Assembly (NCBI RefSeq): GCF_001427905.1
Contig: NZ_LMEF01000016.1
Location: 1-39,752 of the forward strand
Reading direction: 5' to 3'
DNA length: 39,752 nucleotides
DNA from: Flavobacterium sp. Root420
GTDB taxonomy: Bacteria > Bacteroidota > Bacteroidia > Flavobacteriales > Flavobacteriaceae
Shown here: positions 24,041 through 33,801 of the stretch, one piece after another
How the letters are laid out: each line of letters opens with the position of its first letter
Numbering within the stretch: position 1 is the stretch's first letter
Position numbers and translations under genes: made by a program
The notes under the pieces: model-generated
Told to the model about the DNA's origin: nothing
The model's database searches: none
What the model saw: only the letters and a program-made list of their open reading frames with translations

Positions 24041-26389
24041 ATGACAAAAAACATTTTTATCCTTGCCTTTTTATTTCTTTCGATTTCTGGTAAAAGTCAG
24101 AATCTAAAATTAGAAGAAATAATGAAAGGCGAATCTTTTATTGGAAATCAACCAACAAATGGACGCTGGTCTTTAGACGGAAAGAAAGTCTATTTTGAAT
24201 GGAATCCGAAAGATGAATTAGGAACAAGTACTTATTTCTGGCAAAAAGGAATGACAAAACCAGAAGTTGTCTTGCCAAAAGAAGCAGTTTTTTCTCAAAT
24301 GGATTTTAAAAGTAAACCAGGATCTGATGTTGTTTACTATTTAGATAAAGGAAGCTTGTATTCCTATTCAATTCAATCTAAAATTTCAAAAAAATTAATT
24401 CAGCAATCTACGGCAATTTCTAATTTGCAATTGGGATCCCAAGCCGGAATACTTTTTTTTGCACAAAACGATAACATCTTTAAATACAATACTAAGGAAG
24501 GAACGGTTTTGCAAATCACTAATTTTAGCAAAGGAGTTAAAAAAGAAATAAAACCGGAAAAAGAGACTTTTTTAAATACCCAACAAAAAGAATTGTTTCA
24601 ATTCATAAAAGATAAAGATGCCAGAAAAAAATGGAATCTTGCCAAAAGCAAAGAAGTGAAATCTGATTTTGCCAAAGAATATTTTTATGGAAAAGATAAT
24701 TTTAATAATTTAAAAGTGAATCCAAACGGAAATTTTGCCACTTTTAGATTGATAGAAGATACAGAAACCAAAAAAGAAAAAATGGAAGTTTTTATTACTG
24801 CTGATGGTTATAACCAAACTCCAGATACGAAGGAGAAAGTTTCTACAGCAAATTTTGTAAAAACTAAATTTGGAATTTATTCTGTTGCAAAAGACTCTGT
24901 TTATTATGTAAATTTTTCAACTTTAAGTCATATTCAGGATACGCCAAAGTATTTCGAGCAGTATGATAATTTAAAAAACAAACCAAAAGAAGATAGGTTA
25001 ATTGTTCCTCAGGCACCCGTTTACAACGAAGGTGGATCATTGGCAATTGTTGAAATCAGAAGTCAGGATAACAAAGACAGATGGTTGGTAAATTTAAATT
25101 TAGATAAAGGAACTTTTGAAGAAATTGAACACCAACACGATGAAGCCTGGATTGGCGGACCTGGAATTCCGGGATATTCATTTTCTTCCGGAAACTTAGA
25201 TTTCCTGGCTGATAACGAAACAATTTATTTTCAGTCTGAAGCTACAGGATATTCTCATTTGTATACTTATAATGTAAAAACAAAAAAGAAAACGCAATTA
25301 ACACAAGGTAATTGGGAAGTTCGTGATGTTACTCTATCGAAAGATAAAAAAGTGTTTTACTTAAGTACAAACACAACGCATCCCGGAAATAGAAATTTCT
25401 ACAAATTAGCTGTTGCAGATGGTGTATTACAACCAATCTTAACCAAAGACGGAGCGCACGAAGTAGTGCTTTCGCCGGACGAAAAATCACTTTTAGTTCG
25501 TTATTCGTATAAAAATATACCTTGGGATTTTTATGTAGCTGATAATAAAAAGAATACGAGTTTACAGCAAATTTCTTCTTCAACGACAGAGGATTTCAAA
25601 CAATACCAATGGAGAACTCCTGAAGTAATCACATTTAAGGCTCAGGACGGAACTCCGGTTAACGCAAGAATTTATACGCCAAAGACAGAAGTTGCCAATA
25701 AAGCTGCTGTAATTTTTGTACATGGTGCAGGATATCTTCAAAATGCTCATAATTTTTGGAGCAATTATTACAGAGAATATATGTTTCATAATTTGTTGAC
25801 CGATTTAGGTTATACTGTTTTAGACATTGATTATAGAGGAAGTGACGGTTACGGTAGGGATTTTAGAACCGGAATTTATCGTTTTATGGGAGGAAAAGAT
25901 TTATCTGATCATCTTGATGGAAAGAAATTATTAGTAGAGAAATATGGTATTGATGCCAATAGAGTAGGTATCTATGGTGGTTCTTATGGTGGTTTTATCA
26001 CTTTGATGGGAATGTTGACAACTCCGGGCGAATTTACTTCGGGAGCTGCACTACGTTCGGTTACAGATTGGGCACATTACAATCACGGATACACTGGAAA
26101 TATTTTGAATTTTCCTGAAACAGATCCGGAAGCCTACAAAAAAAGCTCACCAATTTATTTTGCAGATAACTTAAAAGGAAACTTAGTAATGCTTCACGGA
26201 ATGGTTGATGATAATGTAGAGTATAAAGATATTGTACGTTTGTCTCAACGTTTTATTGAATTGGAGAAGAAGAATTGGAGTTTGGCTTCTTTCCCTGTAG
26301 AATCGCACGGATTTAAAGAAACTTATTCATGGATTGACGAATACGGCAGAATTTTAAACTTATTTAATTCAACGCTGCTTAAAAAGTAG
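24041..26389 (+). CDS. Exported S9-family serine peptidase (DPP IV/acylaminoacyl-like)
   Basis: This 782-residue protein begins MTKNIFILAFLFLSISGKSQ, a signal peptide, so it acts in the periplasm or at the surface. The N-terminal 520 or so residues form a WD/DPP-type beta-propeller (repeated YLSTNTTHPGNRNFYKL-type blades). The C-terminal alpha/beta hydrolase has the catalytic triad Ser648 (GGSYGG), Asp723 (HGMVDDNV) and His756 (ESHGFK). It would cleave short peptides, probably after proline or alanine. The gene lies alone between the HAD and purC genes. I chose ATG 24041 because of the signal peptide and the -7 element at 24012-24019. Confidence 0.93.
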   Translation: MTKNIFILAFLFLSISGKSQNLKLEEIMKGESFIGNQPTNGRWSLDGKKVYFEWNPKDELGTSTYFWQKGMTKPEVVLPKEAVFSQMDFKSKPGSDVVYYLDKGSLYSYSIQSKISKKLIQQSTAISNLQLGSQAGILFFAQNDNIFKYNTKEGTVLQITNFSKGVKKEIKPEKETFLNTQQKELFQFIKDKDARKKWNLAKSKEVKSDFAKEYFYGKDNFNNLKVNPNGNFATFRLIEDTETKKEKMEVFITADGYNQTPDTKEKVSTANFVKTKFGIYSVAKDSVYYVNFSTLSHIQDTPKYFEQYDNLKNKPKEDRLIVPQAPVYNEGGSLAIVEIRSQDNKDRWLVNLNLDKGTFEEIEHQHDEAWIGGPGIPGYSFSSGNLDFLADNETIYFQSEATGYSHLYTYNVKTKKKTQLTQGNWEVRDVTLSKDKKVFYLSTNTTHPGNRNFYKLAVADGVLQPILTKDGAHEVVLSPDEKSLLVRYSYKNIPWDFYVADNKKNTSLQQISSSTTEDFKQYQWRTPEVITFKAQDGTPVNARIYTPKTEVANKAAVIFVHGAGYLQNAHNFWSNYYREYMFHNLLTDLGYTVLDIDYRGSDGYGRDFRTGIYRFMGGKDLSDHLDGKKLLVEKYGIDANRVGIYGGSYGGFITLMGMLTTPGEFTSGAALRSVTDWAHYNHGYTGNILNFPETDPEAYKKSSPIYFADNLKGNLVMLHGMVDDNVEYKDIVRLSQRFIELEKKNWSLASFPVESHGFKETYSWIDEYGRILNLFNSTLLKK

Positions 26390-26430
26390 TTTTCAGTCGC
26401 AGTATCAAAACTGAAAACTGCGACTGAAAA
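26390..26430. repeat. Inverted repeat after the S9 peptidase gene
   Basis: TTTTCAGTCGCAGT (26390-26403) and ACTGCGACTGAAAA (26417-26430) are perfect 14-bp inverted repeats with a 13-base loop. They start right after the stop codon. The hairpin could end transcription, but no U-tract follows. The right arm with its flank recurs at 20883-20899. Confidence 0.8.
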
Positions 26431-26442
26431 CTGAATACTTTC

Positions 26443-26473
26443 TTGTTTGCTCTTTTAATTAGTTTTAAATTTG
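26443..26473 (+). promoter_or_regulatory. purC promoter
   Basis: TTG (26443-26445), a 20-base spacer and TAAATTTG (26466-26473) match the consensus. The apparent upstream TTG start of the purC frame is itself the -33 element. Confidence 0.75.
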
Positions 26474-26505
26474 CATTCGTAAAAACAACAACACAACTTA
26501 GGATA

Positions 26506-27462
26506 ATGAGCAATACAATTACAACAACAAATTTTAATTTTCCGAATCAGAAATCAGTTTACCGCGGAAAAGTTAGGGAAGTTTATAATATTAATGACGA
26601 ACTTTTAGTGATGGTAGCAACCGATAGACTTTCGGCTTTTGATGTGGTTTTACCAAAAGGGATTCCATACAAAGGGCAAATTCTGAATCAGATTGCAACC
26701 AGATTTATGGAATTGACTGAAGATATTGTTCCGAATTGGTTGATTGCGACCCCAGATCCAAATGTTGCTGTTGGGCATTTATGTGACCCATTTAAAGTAG
26801 AAATGGTCATTCGTGGTTATGTTTCAGGACATGCTGCTCGTGAATATGCTGCTGGAAAAAGACAAATTTGTGGTGTTACAATGGCTGAAGGTTTAAAGGA
26901 AAATGATAAATTTCCTGAACCAATCATTACGCCAACGACAAAAGCAGACAACGGTTCTCATGATGAAGATATTTCGCGTGAAGATATATTAGCAAAAGGA
27001 ATTGTTACTGAAGAGGATTATATAGTTTTAGAAAAATATACTCGTGATTTATTTCAAAGAGGAACTGAAATCGCTGCAAGTCGTGGTTTGATTTTAGTAG
27101 ATACAAAATACGAATTCGGAAAAACAAGAGACGGTGTTATTGTTTTGATTGATGAAATTCATACGCCGGATTCTTCACGTTATTTTTATGCTGATGGATA
27201 TCAGGAAAGACAGGAAAAAGGTGAGGAGCAAAAACAATTGTCAAAAGAGTTTGTACGTCGTTGGTTGATCGAGAATGGATTTCAGGGTCAGGAAGGACAA
27301 CAAATTCCAGATATGTCCGATGAATATATCCAATCTGTTTCTGAAAGATATATTGAATTATATGAAAATATTTTAGGAGAAAAATTCGTTAAGGCAGATA
27401 TTGCAAATATTGATCAGCGTATTAATAATAATGTAGTAGAGTATCTTTCTAATAAGGAATAA
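26506..27462 (+). CDS. purC: SAICAR synthase (phosphoribosylaminoimidazole-succinocarboxamide synthase)
   Basis: This 318-residue enzyme joins aspartate to CAIR with ATP in step 8 of purine synthesis. Visible hallmarks are [10 protein letters not shown] near the N terminus, [32 protein letters not shown], and [17 protein letters not shown]. The C-terminal part has [17 protein letters not shown]. Length and order fit the long single-domain form found in Bacteroidetes and yeast. The frame is open farther upstream, but ATG 26506 is chosen because the promoter occupies 26443-26473. A strong terminator follows. Confidence 0.97.
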   Translation: MSNTITTTNFNFPNQKSVYRGKVREVYNINDELLVMVATDRLSAFDVVLPKGIPYKGQILNQIATRFMELTEDIVPNWLIATPDPNVAVGHLCDPFKVEMVIRGYVSGHAAREYAAGKRQICGVTMAEGLKENDKFPEPIITPTTKADNGSHDEDISREDILAKGIVTEEDYIVLEKYTRDLFQRGTEIAASRGLILVDTKYEFGKTRDGVIVLIDEIHTPDSSRYFYADGYQERQEKGEEQKQLSKEFVRRWLIENGFQGQEGQQIPDMSDEYIQSVSERYIELYENILGEKFVKADIANIDQRINNNVVEYLSNKE

Positions 27463-27482
27463 TTATTTTATACTTGCTTATA

Positions 27483-27527
27483 ATACCCCAGATTAAAATA
27501 ACTCTTTTAATCTGGGGTATTTTTTTT
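27483..27527 (+). terminator. Terminator of purC
   Basis: ATACCCCAGATTAAAA (27483-27498) and TTTTAATCTGGGGTAT (27505-27520) pair perfectly over 16 bp around a 6-base loop. Seven Ts follow and run into the stop codon of the convergent SRPBCC gene. Confidence 0.92.
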
Positions 27528-28065
27528 ATTGCTCCATTTTGACTTTTAAATTTTCTAGCCCTTTTTGTAAATCTTCCCCAAGCATTGCATCCATTTTCAT
27601 CATGGGCATCATGATATTCATTGGATAAGGAAAAACACCGTTGATTCCCCATTTTACTTTTGTTTGATTTCCCGAAACTGCTTCTGTAGACATAAAACCA
27701 ACAGCGGTGTCATTCATTGGTTCTTTAAAACGTAATGCAAAATCAATACGCCTCCCTTCTGTTATTTTGGTAATTTCCTGTTCTCCAACTCCAACATCTT
27801 TTACATCACTTTCCCAGGCCGCAATGGCACCAATAGTTCCGTCAGTTCCTTTATAAGTTGATTTCATTTTAGGATCGATATTAGCCCAAACGCTAAAATC
27901 GTTTTGATTTTTTAAATATCTCACATAGTTAAAAACACTATCAACAGGTTTATTGATGGTAATTTCTCTTTGTATTGCATAATCTCTAGGCATAAAATAA
28001 GCGGCAATTAATACAACTGATACAATTAATATCAGGATTAGTAAAATTCTTTTAAGGATAAACAT
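27526..28065 (-). CDS. SRPBCC-family (polyketide cyclase-like) membrane-anchored protein
   Basis: This 179-residue protein starts with one membrane helix (ILLILILIVSVVLIAAYF, about residues 6-24). An SRPBCC/START-like domain follows: REITINKPVDSVFNYVRYLKNQNDFSVW, then a beta-rich core ending in a long C-terminal helix. Such domains bind hydrophobic ligands in a cavity; the ligand is unknown. It is convergent with purC and separated from the ankyrin gene by a 327-base divergent spacer. Family call good, function unknown. Confidence 0.85.
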   Translation of the reverse strand: MFILKRILLILILIVSVVLIAAYFMPRDYAIQREITINKPVDSVFNYVRYLKNQNDFSVWANIDPKMKSTYKGTDGTIGAIAAWESDVKDVGVGEQEITKITEGRRIDFALRFKEPMNDTAVGFMSTEAVSGNQTKVKWGINGVFPYPMNIMMPMMKMDAMLGEDLQKGLENLKVKMEQ

Positions 28066-28392
28066 AAGCTGTAGTTTTAGGGTTAGTATTGATTATTTTG
28101 CTAATATTCAATAGAGTAAAGTTAAAAAAGTTAAACAATGATTTATAATATCCCAAAAAAAATATAAGATTTTTTATATTTTTTTGATTTAAACTGTAAC
28201 ATATTGAATAAACGAGCGTCTATATATAAAACGGTAATTTAACATTCGAAAGGGTTTATTAGGTTTTTATTAAATGAATGTTAAGAATTAGTTAAAACAA
28301 GGTACTTGGTAATGCATAATACAAAAAATAGAATTACATTTACATAGAATTTAAAAATCATCAATAATCAATCAATTTAACAATCAATCAAC
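28066..28392. other. Divergent spacer of 327 bases
   Basis: It separates the leftward SRPBCC gene from the rightward ankyrin gene. It is AT-rich, with no coding frame. TTACATTTACA at 28334-28344 also occurs 30-40 bases before the ECF sigma gene (3880-3890). It is a possible variant -7 region, but no consensus TAnnTTTG is present. Confidence 0.4.
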
Positions 28393-28779
28393 ATGAAAAA
28401 ATCAGTAATTATTTTAGGAGTAGCTTTAGTAGCTTTTGCCAATGTTTCAATGGCGGCGAATCACACATCATTAGTAGGAAACCCAAGTATCGAGGTTTCG
28501 CATAATTTTTCATCTCCACTACACGTTGCAGTTAGCAAAGGAGATGTAGAAGTAGTGAAAAAATTTATTGCTTATGGTGCAAACGTAAATGAAAAATCTG
28601 AAGAAGATATGACACCTTTAATGATCGCAGCGCGATATAATAAAGTTGAAATTATTAAAGTTTTATTAGAAAATGGTGCACGCCTTTCTGATAAAAATGA
28701 ACAGGGTTTTACTGCATTAAAATATGCACAATTGTCAAATGCAACAGAGGCTATTGCAGTTTTGAAAGATTTAAAATAA
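28393..28779 (+). CDS. Exported ankyrin-repeat protein
   Basis: This 128-residue protein has a signal peptide ending near ANVSMAA (residue 22). About three ankyrin units follow: SPLHVAVSKGDVEVVKKFIAYGANVNEKS, TPLMIAARYNKVEIIKVLLENGARLSDKN, and TALKYAQLSNATEAIAVLKDL. It should reside in the periplasm and act through protein contact. It forms a single-gene unit ending at a strong hairpin (28807-28842). Partner unknown. Confidence 0.9.
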   Translation: MKKSVIILGVALVAFANVSMAANHTSLVGNPSIEVSHNFSSPLHVAVSKGDVEVVKKFIAYGANVNEKSEEDMTPLMIAARYNKVEIIKVLLENGARLSDKNEQGFTALKYAQLSNATEAIAVLKDLK

Positions 28780-28806
28780 GAGTTTAAACTAGTTTGAGTC
28801 AGTATA

Positions 28807-28842
28807 AAAAAACGACCTTCCTTGAGCAGAAGGTCGTTTTTT
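28807..28842 (+). terminator. Bidirectional terminator, ankyrin gene / DUF2238 gene
   Basis: AAAAAACGACCTTC (28807-28820) and GAAGGTCGTTTTTT (28829-28842) form a 14-bp stem with an 8-base loop. A-run and T-run flanks suit both directions. It lies between two convergent genes. Confidence 0.88.
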
Positions 28843-28866
28843 ATTTTTTATGCTATGCGATAGCAC

Positions 28867-29469
28867 TTAAAAATTTATTTTCTGAATCTGTTTATTCTGC
28901 ATTTTAAAGAACAAAATCAAAGCTGTAATTGCTCCAATCGTTGCATATAACATATCTGATTGCGTGTCCCAAATATAACCCTGCGTTCCTAAAAAAGAAT
29001 CTCCGCCTTCGCCTGTTGCTAGTGATACAAACCATTCTATAAATTCGTAAGCAGCACTAATGGCCAAACAAACACTAACAATAATAAAGTTGAAAAAGCT
29101 TTTATTATTGATTACTTCTTTTCGGATGAACAGTTCTCTGATTATCATTGCCGGAACAAATCCCTGGGCAAAATGTCCTACTTTATCATAATTATTTCTG
29201 CTTTGATGAAAAACTTCTTTTAGATAATCAAAGAATGGAACTTCTGCATACGTATAATGCCCACCAATAAATAAAATGATACAATGTATTAAGATCAAAG
29301 TATAGGTAAAATTCGTAAAACGAAATTTTTTGAAAGTGAAAGTTAAAATCAGAAACCCAATAATTGCCGGGATGACTTCAAGAAAACAGGTAAATCCCTC
29401 TTTTGGATTAATGATTGAAGCCAATAATGAAATTGAAAACAGCGTTATTAAAAAGTAAATATATCTCAT
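28867..29469 (-). CDS. DUF2238 (YjdF-like) integral membrane protein
   Basis: This 200-residue protein starts MRYIYFLITLFSISLLASI and has about six membrane helices. The DUF2238 signature is visible: YDKVGHFAQGFVPAMIIREL, then a central AYEFIEWFVSLATGEGGDSFLGTQGYIWDTQSDM. The Asp-, His- and Glu-rich loops suggest ion or small-molecule handling, but the family function is unknown. The frame is open another 34 codons upstream. I chose ATG 29469 because the upstream part spans the terminator of the RND operon and a membrane segment starts at once. Confidence 0.88.
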   Translation of the reverse strand: MRYIYFLITLFSISLLASIINPKEGFTCFLEVIPAIIGFLILTFTFKKFRFTNFTYTLILIHCIILFIGGHYTYAEVPFFDYLKEVFHQSRNNYDKVGHFAQGFVPAMIIRELFIRKEVINNKSFFNFIIVSVCLAISAAYEFIEWFVSLATGEGGDSFLGTQGYIWDTQSDMLYATIGAITALILFFKMQNKQIQKINF

Positions 29470-29522
29470 AAATGATTTAATTGATGTAATGCAAGATATT
29501 AAACTAAAATGTAATGGAATCA

Positions 29523-29554
29523 AAAAAGCATCATTAACAATAATGATGCTTTTT
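29523..29554 (-). terminator. Terminator of the metal-efflux operon
   Basis: AGCATCATTA (29527-29536) and TAATGATGCT (29541-29550) pair perfectly around a 4-base loop. A-T extension gives U-tracts on both strands. It lies about 50 bases beyond the stop of the RND pump gene. Confidence 0.88.
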
Positions 29555-29601
29555 CTTTTTAACCGAATCAAACTGATTTAACCAATCTATCAATTTTAGG
29601 T

Positions 29602-32600
29602 TTACTCAATAGGAGCATGTTTTTTGCGGTTGAAAACCCAAAATATAATTGGAAAAACCAATAACGTTAAAATTGTTGCTGTAATCAGACCTCCAATAAT
29701 TACAATGGCTAATGGTTTTTGCGATTCAGAACCAATTCCGGTTGAAATTGCAGCTGGCATTAAACCTATTGATGCCATTAAGGCTGTCATAACTACAGCT
29801 CTTGTTCTGGCTTTTACTCCCATGAAAATAGATTCTTCGAGAGTGAATTTGGCCTTCAGATTATGATGAAACTCAGAAATCAAAATAACTCCATTCTGGA
29901 TACAAATCCCCAAGAGAGCAATAAAACCAACACCAGCCGAGATTCCGAAATTCATTCCCGTAATATGTAGTGCCATTATCCCACCAATAATTGCAAACGG
30001 AACATTGGCCAAAACAAGCAACGAATCTTTGATATTTCCAAACAAAATAAATAGCAATACAAATATTCCAATTAAACTGATCGGTACAACTTGAGCCAAA
30101 CGCGCACTGGCACGAACCTGATTTTCAAATTCGCCTGTCCAGCCTGTAGTGTAACCGTTCGGCATTTTTAATTCCGCCACTTTTTTCTGTGCTTCAGCAA
30201 TAGTACTTCCTAAATCACGATCACGAACAGAAAATTTTACTCCAATAAAACGTTTTGTATTGTCTCTGTAAATGAAAGCCGGACCGGTAACAGTTTTAAT
30301 GTCGCAGATTTCTTTCAACGGAATTTTAACGCCACTAATGGTTGGAACTTTAAGTTCGGCCAAATCTTCTTCATCTTTTCGGTATTCTTTTGAAAAACGA
30401 ACTCTTACATCAAATTTCTTTTCATCTTCATATTTTTGAGTAGCCGTTTTTCCTCCAAAAGCCAATTCTAAAACTGCCTGAGCATCACTCAATGTAACGC
30501 CGTAAGCAGCCATTTTTTCTCTGTCCAAAATCACGCTGATTTCTGGCTGACCCACATTTCGTAGAATTCCCGCATCTTTTATACCTGGAATATCTTTGAT
30601 TTTTGCCAGAACTTCATTTGATAATTCATCGAGTTTATCTAAATCATCTCCATAAATTTTTACTGCATTTGAAGCTTTAAAACCAGCTACAGATTCGGCT
30701 ACGTTATCAATAACGGGTTGAGAATAATTATAGGTAATTCCCTGATGAACTTTCAGCTTGTTATCCATTTCATTAATCAACTCATCCATATTGATATTTC
30801 GTTTCCATTCTGATTTCGGCTTCAAATCAACCTGAAGCTGAATAAAACCAAATCCGTTTGGATCTGTTCCGTCGTTGCTTCGACCCGTTTGCGATAATAC
30901 ATTTTTGACTTCCGGAAAACTTTCCAAATCTTTTCGAATCATTGAAGCCGTTTGTACACTTTCAGGAAGCGAAGTACTCATTGGTAATTCTGCCGTTACC
31001 CATAAAGCACCTTCATTTAATTGTGGCAGGAATTCAGTTCCTAAAAAAGTAGCAGAGAAGAAAACTGCAACCAAAATAGTTATTGAAGCGATCAACGTTT
31101 TTACTTTATGTTTAAAAGTCCAGGCAAATCCTTTGCTTACAATTCTGTCCCAGAAATTCACGAACGGATTATTTTTCTCTTTTACATTTTTATTTAATAG
31201 AATATGTGATAACACCGGAACTAATGTCAAAGTAAAAAGTAAGGCTCCCATTAAGGCAAAACCTAAAGTATAGGCTAGGGGCGAGAACATTTTTCCTTCT
31301 ACTTTCTGGAATGAAAATATTGGCAATAAAGCAGTAATGATGATTAATTTAGAAAAGAAAATAGCTTTACCCATTTCTGTTCCGGTTTTTTTAATCAAAC
31401 TTCCTTTAGCAATTTTATTGTAAGCCGTCATTCCCAATTGATGCGCCCGGTGGTCCAATACCACAAACAATCCCTCGACCATCACCACCGCGCCATCAAT
31501 AATAATTCCGAAATCGACTGCACCCAAACTCAGTAGGTTGGCACTCATTCCCATCATCTTCAGACATAAAAAAGCAAACAATAAGGACAACGGAATAACA
31601 ATCGAAACCGTGAAAGTAGTTCGCCAATCGGCCATAAAAAGAAATACGACACAAGTAACCAGAATAATTCCTTCGAATAAATTGTGCATTACGGTTTCCG
31701 TCGTGAAATTCATCAAATTATCACGATCGTAAAAGGTTTCTATTTTGATGTCTTTTGGAAGAACATTATCATTTAAATCCTTGATTTTATCTTTGATCAA
31801 AGCCAATGTTTCCTGAGCATTTTCGCCTTTCCGCATCACAACGATTCCTTCAACTGCATCGTCGTTTTTACCAATTCCGGTTTGTCCAACTCTTGGCATA
31901 GAACTTTCGTAAACTGATGCGACATTTTTTACCAAAATTGGATTTCCTCCAGCATCATCAACAATAATATTCTCAATATCCGGAATAGATTTTAATAACC
32001 CGACACCGCGAACTACAAAGGCTTGTCCGTTTTTCTCAATAATATCTCCACCAACATTTAGGTTTCCTGCATTTACAGCATTGTAAACTTGTAATGGTGT
32101 AATGTTGTATTTGGCTAATTTGATAGGATCAACACCAACTTCATAAGTTTTAGTTTGGCCACCAAAAACATTTAAATCGGCAACACCGGGAACGGAACGT
32201 AATTGTTTGTCGATAACCCAGTTTTGATAAGTCAATAATTCTCTACTGTCTCTGCTGTTACTTTTTACAATGTATCTGAATATTTCTCCAGTCGGTCCGT
32301 ACGGAGGCTGAACATCGGGTTCGACATCTTCTGGAAGTGAAACATTTTTCAATAAATTATTGACTTGCTGACGTGCAAAAGTATCATCAACTCCATCATC
32401 AAAAATGATTTTGATTACAGATAATCCAAACATGGTGATACTACGAACGCTGGTCTTTTTCTGCACTGAGTTCATCGAGATTTCGATTGGAGAAGTCACA
32501 AAACGTTCTACTTCTTCAGCACTTTTTCCATTCCATTGTGTAATAATGATAATCTGAGTATTCGTTACATCCGGAAAGGCATCAATTGGCATATTTTTGA

Positions 32601-32700
32601 AAGAAATAAATCCGGCAACCGCCAATAATCCCACCCAAAAAAAGGTGAATGCTTTATTCTTAAGAGAAAAAGCAATAATATTTCTGATGAATTTGTTCAT
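29602..32700 (-). CDS. CzcA/CusA-family heavy-metal RND efflux pump
   Basis: This 1032-residue inner-membrane protein has the 12-helix RND layout. The first helix is near residue 10-30, followed by a large periplasmic domain with DAFPDVTNTQI. The heavy-metal (HME) signature DFGIIIDGAVVMVE is at 396-409, with proton-relay acids. The second half has GISAGVGFIALLGICIQNGVILISEF. With the adaptor and TolC-like protein upstream it exports metal ions (Co/Zn/Cd or Cu/Ag) driven by protons. It is the last gene of a tight operon, 3 bases after the adaptor gene. Which metal is carried cannot be read from the sequence. Confidence 0.95.
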   Translation of the reverse strand: MNKFIRNIIAFSLKNKAFTFFWVGLLAVAGFISFKNMPIDAFPDVTNTQIIIITQWNGKSAEEVERFVTSPIEISMNSVQKKTSVRSITMFGLSVIKIIFDDGVDDTFARQQVNNLLKNVSLPEDVEPDVQPPYGPTGEIFRYIVKSNSRDSRELLTYQNWVIDKQLRSVPGVADLNVFGGQTKTYEVGVDPIKLAKYNITPLQVYNAVNAGNLNVGGDIIEKNGQAFVVRGVGLLKSIPDIENIIVDDAGGNPILVKNVASVYESSMPRVGQTGIGKNDDAVEGIVVMRKGENAQETLALIKDKIKDLNDNVLPKDIKIETFYDRDNLMNFTTETVMHNLFEGIILVTCVVFLFMADWRTTFTVSIVIPLSLLFAFLCLKMMGMSANLLSLGAVDFGIIIDGAVVMVEGLFVVLDHRAHQLGMTAYNKIAKGSLIKKTGTEMGKAIFFSKLIIITALLPIFSFQKVEGKMFSPLAYTLGFALMGALLFTLTLVPVLSHILLNKNVKEKNNPFVNFWDRIVSKGFAWTFKHKVKTLIASITILVAVFFSATFLGTEFLPQLNEGALWVTAELPMSTSLPESVQTASMIRKDLESFPEVKNVLSQTGRSNDGTDPNGFGFIQLQVDLKPKSEWKRNINMDELINEMDNKLKVHQGITYNYSQPVIDNVAESVAGFKASNAVKIYGDDLDKLDELSNEVLAKIKDIPGIKDAGILRNVGQPEISVILDREKMAAYGVTLSDAQAVLELAFGGKTATQKYEDEKKFDVRVRFSKEYRKDEEDLAELKVPTISGVKIPLKEICDIKTVTGPAFIYRDNTKRFIGVKFSVRDRDLGSTIAEAQKKVAELKMPNGYTTGWTGEFENQVRASARLAQVVPISLIGIFVLLFILFGNIKDSLLVLANVPFAIIGGIMALHITGMNFGISAGVGFIALLGICIQNGVILISEFHHNLKAKFTLEESIFMGVKARTRAVVMTALMASIGLMPAAISTGIGSESQKPLAIVIIGGLITATILTLLVFPIIFWVFNRKKHAPIE

Positions 32701-32703
32701 GAC

Positions 32704-33789
32704 TTATTCGTTTAAGGCGCGATAAATAAATAACTGATTGTTGGTAATGACTTTTTCATTTTCTTTCAAGCCACTTGAAATGTAAGTAGTGTCTCCGACA
32801 ACGCTGTAAACTTCAACTTGTCTGGTTTCGATATTGTGACGGTCTTTAAAAACCATGACGAAATTTTTACTTTTATCAAAAACAATAGAGTTACTCGGAA
32901 TAGCGATTAAAGATTTATCTTCTTTAAAAGATAATTTGATGTTGGCATTCATATCAGGTTTTAATAAATAACCCGGATTTTGAAGTTTTATACGCGCCTG
33001 CATTGCTTTGGTTTCCGGATCAATTACATTGAAAATTTTATCCACTTTTCCTTTAAATACTTTATCGGGATAACTCAAAGTGGTTACATCGGCATCAATT
33101 CCTAATTTTACTTTATCAATATCAGTTTCATTAATGTTCGCCATTGCCCAAACTTCGCTGATTTCAGCTATGTCAAAAATGTTTTCAGAACGGTCACTCC
33201 TTAAAAGCATATCCTGATTAATGCTTTTTTGAATAATAAAACCACTAATTGGGGCCGTAACTTCATAAATAGAGCCCGCTTTGATATTATAGATTTTATA
33301 CGTTTCCTGAATTTTCCCCAATTGAGATTGCGCTTTGGTTACCTCAGATTTTGCCTGAAGCACATCGCTCTCTGAGTTTAATTTTCCATCAAATAATTCC
33401 TGAGCAACTTTCAAATTGTTTTTCGCCACTAATAAATCACTTTTTGCATCGAGAGATTGTTTCTCAAAATCGGCAATATCAGTACTTTTTATGGTTGCCA
33501 AAACTTGTCCTTTGTGTACATAATCTCCAAGTTCAACATTTACTTTAACTACATTTCCACCAACAAGCGGATAAACATCAATCATTTTATTATTGTCAGC
33601 TGTAATTTTTCCGTAAAAATTCAATTCATTTTTTACGGGTTGTGTTTGTGCGACAGCCGTTGTAGTGGTTTTTAGCATTGAATCACTTAATGCAAAAGAA
33701 GTATTGGTCTGCGGATTTTCGACTTCTTTTTTACAGCTTGTGAATGCTATACTCACAATTGCAATTCCTATAATTAGTTTATGTTTCAT
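32704..33789 (-). CDS. RND efflux periplasmic adaptor (HlyD/CusB family) lipoprotein
   Basis: This 361-residue protein has a lipoprotein signal with Cys19 (FTSCKKE). The barrel-sandwich half-motif is GGNVVKVNVELGDYVHKGQVLATI. A coiled-coil hairpin (about 115-165) follows, then the second lipoyl half ITAPISGFIIQKSINQDM-like (VTAPISGFI). A beta-barrel domain comes last. It bridges the RND pump and the outer-membrane channel. It lies 12 bases after the TolC-like gene and 3 bases before the pump gene, so the three are one operon. No N-terminal His-rich metal-binding extension is evident. Confidence 0.93.
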   Translation of the reverse strand: MKHKLIIGIAIVSIAFTSCKKEVENPQTNTSFALSDSMLKTTTTAVAQTQPVKNELNFYGKITADNNKMIDVYPLVGGNVVKVNVELGDYVHKGQVLATIKSTDIADFEKQSLDAKSDLLVAKNNLKVAQELFDGKLNSESDVLQAKSEVTKAQSQLGKIQETYKIYNIKAGSIYEVTAPISGFIIQKSINQDMLLRSDRSENIFDIAEISEVWAMANINETDIDKVKLGIDADVTTLSYPDKVFKGKVDKIFNVIDPETKAMQARIKLQNPGYLLKPDMNANIKLSFKEDKSLIAIPSNSIVFDKSKNFVMVFKDRHNIETRQVEVYSVVGDTTYISSGLKENEKVITNNQLFIYRALNE

Positions 33790-33801
33790 CTTTATTTAAT
33801 T

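Noticed and set aside
29470..29571. N-terminal extension of the DUF2238 protein
   Set aside because: It would be coded by the terminator hairpin of the RND operon; the ATG at 29469 begins directly with a membrane helix.
30875..31273. 132-codon rightward frame inside the RND pump gene
   Set aside because: Antisense shadow of a strongly conserved gene.
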